NCBI RefSeq assembly: GCF_001476815.1 | Contig: NZ_LDSL01000145.1 | Location: 1 to 45,364 of the forward strand | Direction: 5' to 3' | Source: Pseudacidovorax intermedius | GTDB taxonomy: Bacteria; Pseudomonadota; Gammaproteobacteria; Burkholderiales; Burkholderiaceae_C | DNA length: 45,364 nt | Shown here: positions 42,101 through 45,364 of the stretch, in pieces | Layout of the letters: each line of letters starts with the position of its first letter | Position numbering within the stretch: position 1 is the first letter of the stretch | Notes under the pieces: model-generated | Told to the model about the DNA's origin: nothing | The model's database searches: none | Seen by the model: only the letters and a program-made list of their open reading frames with translations | Position numbers and translations under genes: made by a program

Positions 42101-43207
42101 GCCTGCGCCATCGCCACCGTCTTCGGGCTCCCACTGCGCCACCGCGCACGACGGCCCAATGGAGGCATGCAGCTGGTAGGGCCACAGGTAGGTGCGGCGC
42201 AGCGTGCCCTCGCCCTGCAGCGCCGTCTCGACGTCGCCTTCGTCCACCAGCGTGCGCGTGGTGGCGGGATTGGCGCGGATGGCATCGGCCACCTTGCCCG
42301 CGCCGGCCAGGTCGGGCATGCCGGGCCAGGGCTTCCAGGTGACGCGCAGCTCGCGCATGGCCTGTTCGGCATGCTCCTCGCGCTCGGCCACCACGCCGAC
42401 GAAGTCGCGGATGACGACCACGGCGCGGATGCCCGGAATGTGGGCGATGGACGACTCGTCCATCGCCTCCAGCGTGTTGCCGATGAAGTCGCCATGGTCG
42501 GCGCCGGCATAGGGCGGGCGGATCACGCGGCCGTGCAGCATGCCGGGCAGGCGCATGTCGTGCACGAAGGCCAGCTCGCCGGCCAGCTTGGCGGGAATGT
42601 CGATGCGCGGCTGCGGCGTGCCGACGAGGCGGTAGTCCTCGGGCCGCTTGAGCGTGGCGTTCGGGTCCAGCCGCAGCACGGTGCGCTGGCCGGCCAGCAG
42701 GTCGGCGAAGGACAGCGCCACGCCCTCCGCCACGATGCGGCCGCGGTCGATGGCCAGTTCGCCCACCGATCGGCCGAGCCGCCCGGCGGCGCGCGCCAGC
42801 AGCCAGTGGCGCGCCTGGGCCGCGGCCAGCCGCAAGGGCTGGGCATGGATCTGGATCGAGGCGCTGGCGATGGTGGCGCCCTGGTTGGGCACCTGCGCCG
42901 TGTGGCCCAGCGCCATGGCGACGCAGGCCATGGGCACGTCCAGCTCTTCGGCCACGATCTGCGCCAGGGCGGTCTGGATGCCGGTGCCCAGGTCCACGTG
43001 GCCGTTGAGGGCCGTGACGCTGCCGTCGTCCCAGACGGCGAGCAGGACCTCGTCGCCCTCCGCCGGATTGCCGGGCACGGCCGCGGGCTGGCCCTTGGCG
43101 GGCGGCGGCGGAAGGGGCGTATCTCGCACGACGACCAGCACGCCCTCGGCGCCGAGGAAGTCGGCGCGTGTGCGGGGCTGGGCGGCGCGGCGCGGGTCGG
43201 GCGTCAC
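39170..43207 (-). CDS. nicB: Molybdopterin/cytochrome c fusion subunit, nicotinate dehydrogenase-type (NicB-like)
   Basis: A 1345-residue large subunit of a molybdenum hydroxylase. Residues about 30-835 are the molybdopterin-binding domain of the isoquinoline/nicotinate dehydrogenase group (NGHVDLGTGIQTALAQIVAEE, VPNQGATIASASIQ, and the catalytic glutamate at about 806 in GAGESASVPG). One transmembrane helix (about 885-906) with RRK before it is followed by a cytochrome region with three heme sites, CAVCH (942), CAACH (1097) and CAACH (1227). It is longer than the Pseudomonas NicB I know of (about 1190), in part because two dispersed repeats are embedded in frame (residues about 626-660 and 845-880). 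The start is GTG at 43207, overlapping the nicA stop (GTGA). The substrate is inferred from pncA; isoquinoline- or aldehyde-type activity is the alternative. Confidence 0.85.
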   Translation of the reverse strand: MTPDPRRAAQPRTRADFLGAEGVLVVVRDTPLPPPPAKGQPAAVPGNPAEGDEVLLAVWDDGSVTALNGHVDLGTGIQTALAQIVAEELDVPMACVAMALGHTAQVPNQGATIASASIQIHAQPLRLAAAQARHWLLARAAGRLGRSVGELAIDRGRIVAEGVALSFADLLAGQRTVLRLDPNATLKRPEDYRLVGTPQPRIDIPAKLAGELAFVHDMRLPGMLHGRVIRPPYAGADHGDFIGNTLEAMDESSIAHIPGIRAVVVIRDFVGVVAEREEHAEQAMRELRVTWKPWPGMPDLAGAGKVADAIRANPATTRTLVDEGDVETALQGEGTLRRTYLWPYQLHASIGPSCAVAQWEPEDGGDGAGDGRDGAADAAQATARNGRVRLRCWAGTQNPHVLRADLARLLALQDVDVDVVRLEAAGCYGRNGADDVAADAALLARAVDAPVRVQLSREQEHLWEPKGTAQLMDVAGALSPDGGIAAYDFQTSYPSNGAPTLALLLTRTVEPLAQAYEMGDRTARPPYAYDHLRVQVHDMAPIVRASWLRGVSALPNSFAHESFIDELATAAGVDPVQFRLRHLPDERARELIEATAQKAGWRWRTGPQEDAHGDHPSRPPQSRVGPGGDIRSAAGPLPRRNAAPSGGSEPHEVGERGGDIVFGQGFAYARYIHSKWPGFGAAWAAWVADVEVNRRTGEVHVRRVVVGHDAGLTVNPAGVAHQVHGNVIQTTSRALKEEVRFAPAPQPVDVGKAPVPVKAPLPGMPPAGVVATREWGSYPILHFREVPVIEVLQMPRPGESPLGAGESASVPGTAAIANAIFDATGVRLREPPFTPEKVLAALSSLPPPLGEGGGGGQFTTPSPDQAPQPPSQPSPSGGRSQTLAPRRKGWPALIAGLLVGGLGTIAGLLGWRPAIAPVSFSAPAYSAQTIERGRQLAAAGDCAVCHTADGGLPNAGGRAMHTPFGTIHTTNLTPDAETGLGRWSFTAFQRAMREGISRDGRHLYPAFPYTAFAKTSDDDLQALYAYFMSLPPVQAGAREDGGPAVMPPNDLRFPFNLRPLMAGWNGLFHDPTPYQPVAGQSAEWNRGAYLVNGLGHCAACHSPRNALGAEKAGTDFLAGAMIDGWEAPALTARTTNAVPWDEGSLYAYLRHGHSPRHGIAGGPMAEVVHGLQQLPDADVRAMATYLASFNPPPAADPQALATQAVQRAAAGQGALLGAAQRMFESACAACHHDGDGPTLLGANVPLALNSQLTSTRPDNLIRTILDGVRTPPTRDVGFMPAFREALDDAQIAELAGYMRARFAPQAPAWADLPAQVARVRAAPGHGAPAAQGAPASTPAAVTAPR
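40569..40603 (+). repeat. Family-B palindromic repeat within nicB, unit 1
   Basis: A 35-bp unit whose core hairpin is CCTTCCCCC-GCT-GGGGGAAGG (40571-40591) followed by TTGGGATGGGGG. It is in the codons for the Pro/Gly/Ser-rich linker between the molybdopterin domain and the membrane anchor, and is an inverted partner of 40641-40675. Confidence 0.75.
40641..40675 (-). repeat. Family-B palindromic repeat within nicB, unit 2 (inverted)
   Basis: A 35-bp unit, near-identical to 40569-40603 when reverse-complemented; core hairpin CCCTCCCCC-AGC-GGGGGAGGG (40653-40673). With unit 1 it forms a BIME-like inverted pair separated by 37 bp, all translated as LPPPLGEGGGGG and PSQPSPSGGRSQ. Confidence 0.75.
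41228..41329. repeat. REP-like family-A element inserted in frame in nicB, with flanking direct repeats
   Basis: GATATCGCCCCC (41228-41239) and GATGTCGCCCCC (41318-41329) are 11/12 identical and exactly 90 bp apart. Between them lie CACTTCGTGT (41249-41258), a C6/G5 hairpin (41268-41280), GCGGCCCGGCGG (41299-41310) and an inverted repeat CGTTCCGCC/GGCGGAACG (41284-41292, 41309-41317). The two 10- and 12-bp blocks are shared with the intergenic element at 24151-24230. The reading frame stays open, adding 30 codons and duplicating the tetrapeptide GGDI. Confidence 0.75.
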
Positions 43208-43695
43208 CGCGGGGCCTCCGGTGCCTCGGCCGCACCGAGCCGGGCCGCGGCCAGGCTCACCGCGCGCAGGATCTCCACGTGCGTGCCGCAGCGGCACAGG
43301 TTGCCCGACAGCTCGCTGCGGATGCGCGCCTCGTCCGCCTGCGGCTCGCGCGCGAGCAGGGCCGCGGCCTGCATCACCATGCCGTTGAGGCAATAGCCGC
43401 ACTGGGCGGCCTGCGCCTCCTCGAAGGCCTGCTGCACCGGATGGAAGTGACCGCGGCGGCCGAGGCCCTCCAGCGTCGTGATGCAGCGCCCCGCCACGCC
43501 ATGCGCCGGGATCACGCAGGCCCGCGCGGCGATGCCATCCACGTGCACCGTGCAGGCGCCGCACTGGCCCAGGCCGCAGCCGTACTTGGGCCCGTTCAGG
43601 CCCAGGTCGTTGCGCAGCAGGTGCAGCAGCGAGGCCTGGCGCGGCACCTCGCCCGCGAAGGGCTGGCCGTTGACGGTGAGCGCGAGCGCGGGCAA
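43204..43695 (-). CDS. nicA: 2Fe-2S small subunit, nicotinate dehydrogenase-type (NicA-like)
   Basis: A 163-residue xanthine-oxidase-family iron-sulfur subunit carrying two [2Fe-2S] clusters that relay electrons from the molybdenum centre. The plant-ferredoxin-type cluster uses C40, C45, C48 and C60 (YGCGLGQCGACTV, ARAC); the second uses C99, C102, C134 and C136 (QCGYCLNG, NLCRCG). Length matches free-standing small subunits. The first codon of the conserved domain is TTG at 43695, with no ATG or GTG in a sensible place and no strong ribosome-binding site; translation is probably coupled to pncA, whose stop lies 8 bp upstream. It overlaps nicB by 4 bp. Confidence 0.9.
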   Translation of the reverse strand: MPALALTVNGQPFAGEVPRQASLLHLLRNDLGLNGPKYGCGLGQCGACTVHVDGIAARACVIPAHGVAGRCITTLEGLGRRGHFHPVQQAFEEAQAAQCGYCLNGMVMQAAALLAREPQADEARIRSELSGNLCRCGTHVEILRAVSLAAARLGAAEAPEAPR

Positions 43696-43703
43696 GGACG
43701 CGA

Positions 43704-44450
43704 TCAGGCCAGGTCGGCCGACTGGATGCGCTTGACGCCCTTGGCCTGCATCTGCTTCCAGGCCTTGTCCAGCGAGCCGTTGAGGTCGATGGCGCGCGTG
43801 GCGTCCTCGATCACGTAGACGTTGAAGCCGGCCGCACGCGCGTCGAGCGCCGTCCAGGCCACGCAGAAGTCGGTGGCCAGGCCGGTGACGTAGACGGTCT
43901 TGATGCCGCGCGCCTTGAGGTAGCCCGCCAGGCCGGTGACGGTCTTGCGGTCGGCCTCCTGGAAGGCCGAGTAGCTGTCCACGCCCTTGTTGTAGCCCTT
44001 GCGGATGATCAGCTGCGCGGTGGGCAGCTTCAGGTCCTTGTGCAGGGCCGCGTCATCGGTGCCCTGCACGCAGTGGTCGGGCCACAGCACCTGGTTGCCG
44101 TAGTTGAGCTTGACGCTGTCGAAGGGCTTGGTGCCGCTGTGGGCGCTGGCGAAGGAGGTGTGGCCGGGCGTGTGCCAGTCCTGCGTGACGACGACGTTCT
44201 GGAACTTGGGCGCCAGCGCGTTGATGACCGGCACCACGTCGGCGCCGCCCTTCACGGGCAGCGTGCCGCCGTCGACGAAGCAGTTCTGCACGTCGACCAC
44301 GATCAGCGCGGCCTGGGCGCTGGGGCTGATCTTCTTCGCGGCCTTGGCATCGGCCGCCGGCAGCGGCGGCGCGATGGCGGCAGCGCCGAGGGCGGCGGCG
44401 GCCTGCAGGAATTGGCGGCGTGGGGGTGCGGTGCGCAGCATGGTCATCAT
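43704..44450 (-). CDS. pncA: Exported nicotinamidase (isochorismatase family)
   Basis: A 248-residue hydrolase converting nicotinamide to nicotinate and ammonia. The catalytic Asp-Lys-Cys set is D53 (VVDVQNCFVDGGTLPV), K151 (IIRKGYNKGVDSYSAF) and C196 (ATDFCVAWTALDA). Metal ligands are D91, H93 and H97 (TQDWHTPGHTSFAS). These PncA-specific blocks make nicotinamidase more likely than a generic isochorismatase. Unlike the cytosolic NAD-salvage enzyme it carries a twin-arginine signal (PPRRQFLQAAAALGAAA), so it should act in the periplasm. GGAGG lies five bases before the ATG at 44450, and other in-frame ATGs follow at 44447 and 44441. It sits between livF (26 bp) and nicA (8 bp). Confidence 0.9.
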   Translation of the reverse strand: MMTMLRTAPPRRQFLQAAAALGAAAIAPPLPAADAKAAKKISPSAQAALIVVDVQNCFVDGGTLPVKGGADVVPVINALAPKFQNVVVTQDWHTPGHTSFASAHSGTKPFDSVKLNYGNQVLWPDHCVQGTDDAALHKDLKLPTAQLIIRKGYNKGVDSYSAFQEADRKTVTGLAGYLKARGIKTVYVTGLATDFCVAWTALDARAAGFNVYVIEDATRAIDLNGSLDKAWKQMQAKGVKRIQSADLA

Positions 44451-44476
44451 CGGTCCCTCCGAGGACAGGTTGGAAA

Positions 44477-45214
44477 TCAGACGCTGAGGTAGGCCCGGCG
44501 GACTTCGTCGTTGGCGGCCAGCTCGTCCATGGTGGCCTGGTAGCGGATCTGGCCTTTCTCCAGCACGTAGGCGCGGTCCGAGACGAGTTCGGCGAAGTGC
44601 ATGTTCTGCTCCGACAGCAGGATGGACACGCCCTGGGCCTTGAGCTCCAGGATCATCTGCGCCATCTGCTCCACGATGACCGGCGCGACGCCCTCGGAGG
44701 GTTCGTCGAGCAGCACGAGGTAGGGATTGCCCATGAGCGTGCGGGCGACGGTGAGCATCTGCTGCTCGCCGCCGCTCATGCGGCCGCCGGGGCGGTCGGG
44801 CATCTCGCCGAGGTTGGGGAAGAGCCTGAACAGCTTCTCGGGCGTCCACAGCGGCGCGGCGCCGCCGTCGGCCCATTGGCGGCCGGCCTGGCGGCCCACT
44901 TCGAGGTTCTCCATGACCGTGAGATCGGTGAAGACGCGCCGGTCCTCGGGCACGAAGCCCAGGCCCAGGCGGGCGGCGTGGTGCGGCTCGGTCCTGGAGA
45001 TGTCGTGGCCCAGGAAGCGGATGCTGCCGCGGCGCTTGGCGAGCATGCCCATGAGGGCCTTGAGCGTGGTCGACTTGCCGGCGCCGTTGCGGCCCAGCAG
45101 CACGACGACCGCGCCCCGGCGCACCACCAGGTCCACGCCGTAGAGGAAGTGGTACGCGCCACCGGGGGTGTGCACGCCGCCGAGCGTGAGCAGCGCTTGC
45201 GTGGCCGTCCTCAT
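44477..45214 (-). CDS. livF: Branched-chain amino acid-type ABC transporter ATP-binding protein LivF
   Basis: A 245-residue ATPase of the HAAT (LivF) family. Walker A is GRNGAGKST (41-49), the Q-loop region reads GFVPEDRRVFTDLTV, the signature is RMSGGEQQMLTVARTLM, Walker B is PYLVLLDEPSEG, and the switch region is LLSEQNM. GLAPVIVEQMAQ-type residues (here GVAPVIVEQMAQM) mark LivF rather than LivG. The ATG at 45214 lies five bases after the livG stop. Because the operon continues into pncA-nicA-nicB, the transporter may import nicotinate or a related compound, though HAAT systems usually carry amino acids, amides or aromatic acids. Confidence 0.93.
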   Translation of the reverse strand: MRTATQALLTLGGVHTPGGAYHFLYGVDLVVRRGAVVVLLGRNGAGKSTTLKALMGMLAKRRGSIRFLGHDISRTEPHHAARLGLGFVPEDRRVFTDLTVMENLEVGRQAGRQWADGGAAPLWTPEKLFRLFPNLGEMPDRPGGRMSGGEQQMLTVARTLMGNPYLVLLDEPSEGVAPVIVEQMAQMILELKAQGVSILLSEQNMHFAELVSDRAYVLEKGQIRYQATMDELAANDEVRRAYLSV

Positions 45215-45219
45215 GCGAC

Positions 45220-45364
45220 CTACTTCGCCACGCCCACGTACGCTTCCGGCACTACCGGCGAGGCGATCACCGCGGCCGCCCGCCATTCGCCCACCAGCGT
45301 TCCGTTCTGCCGCCCGATGATGCGGCTCGCCAACCCGCACACCGAGGCCCTCTTCGTCGCTACA
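45220..45364 (-). CDS. livG: C-terminal end of LivG-type ABC transporter ATP-binding protein (partial)
   Basis: Forty-seven codons run from the window edge to the stop at 45220-45222. The tail VCGLASRIIGRQNGTLVGEW followed by PVVPEAYVGVAK lines up with the ends of LivG proteins (ADRI-x-V-x-x-NG...EG-x-P...V-x-EAYLG). The start and the ATPase motifs lie beyond the window. The position, five bases upstream of livF on the same strand, is the usual livG-livF order and supports the call. The first about ten visible residues do not match well. Confidence 0.65.
   Translation of the reverse strand, partial: VATKRASVCGLASRIIGRQNGTLVGEWRAAAVIASPVVPEAYVGVAK

Noticed and set aside
40862-43396. Long plus-strand open frame of 844 codons opposite nicB
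   Set aside because: It is antisense to a gene with clear molybdopterin and heme motifs. Its His/Gly/Arg/Ala-biased composition is the usual mirror of GC-rich codons, with no recognisable domain.
45220-45364. First read as the end of a solute-binding protein
   Set aside because: The tail NGTLVGEW...EAYVGVAK aligns better with the C-terminus of LivG, and livG directly before livF is the standard order.

Overview
The window is a gene-dense, very GC-rich chromosomal segment (roughly 70% G+C by eye). It reads as a Burkholderiales betaproteobacterium, most likely a Comamonadaceae member such as Variovorax, Xenophilus or a relative. The reasons are a Bug/TctC-type solute-binding protein, an HU protein with a lysine/alanine tail, a glcE/glcF pair, a torF-glnK-amt cluster beside comM, and GC-rich dispersed palindromes of the kind common in that family. 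I see no rRNA, tRNA, phage, transposase or CRISPR array. No gene-free stretch exceeds 300 bp.

Layout. 1-5.4 kb: a TauD/TfdA dioxygenase with a small secreted partner, divergent from a LysR regulator; then an Mpg/AAG-type DNA glycosylase, and an MFS exporter divergent from its own LysR regulator. 5.4-9.9 kb: a peptide-utilisation island with a peptidase E (S51), an OPT-family transporter and an IclR regulator on the minus strand, divergent from a DUF1177 protein. 9.9-16.2 kb: an Nramp Mn transporter, a YciI protein, a membrane protein of unknown function, a pirin, a small coiled-coil protein, a stand-alone response regulator and an amidase. 16.2-24.8 kb: radA; an operon of Bug solute-binding protein, class II aldolase and ketopantoate-reductase-like protein, preceded by an attenuator-like leader; a membrane protein; alr divergent from lplT; a glutathione peroxidase.

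24.9-28.7 kb: a probable copper set made of a DUF2946 protein, a TonB-dependent receptor and a secreted YcnI(DUF1775)-PCuAC fusion. 28.7-34.4 kb: an HU gene with a UUCG-loop terminator, a small secreted protein, and a minus-strand run SMP-30, glcE, DUF1275, glcF with no glcD in the window. 34.5-39.2 kb: a nitrogen operon torF-glnK-amt behind a near-consensus sigma-54 (-24/-12) promoter, divergent from comM. 39.2-45.4 kb: a minus-strand operon livG'-livF-pncA-nicA-nicB. It joins a branched-chain-amino-acid-type ABC transporter to an exported nicotinamidase and a two-subunit molybdenum hydroxylase whose large subunit carries three c-type hemes. Together these suggest nicotinamide/nicotinate scavenging and oxidation.

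The least expected signals are two dispersed palindromic repeats embedded in frame inside nicB. One is a 90-bp REP-like unit bounded by a 12-bp near-direct repeat, and the other is an inverted pair (BIME-like) in the linker before the cytochrome part. Others are the DUF1177/OPT/peptidase E island, the attenuator-like leader at 17.7 kb and a long hairpin abutting the TonB-receptor start.
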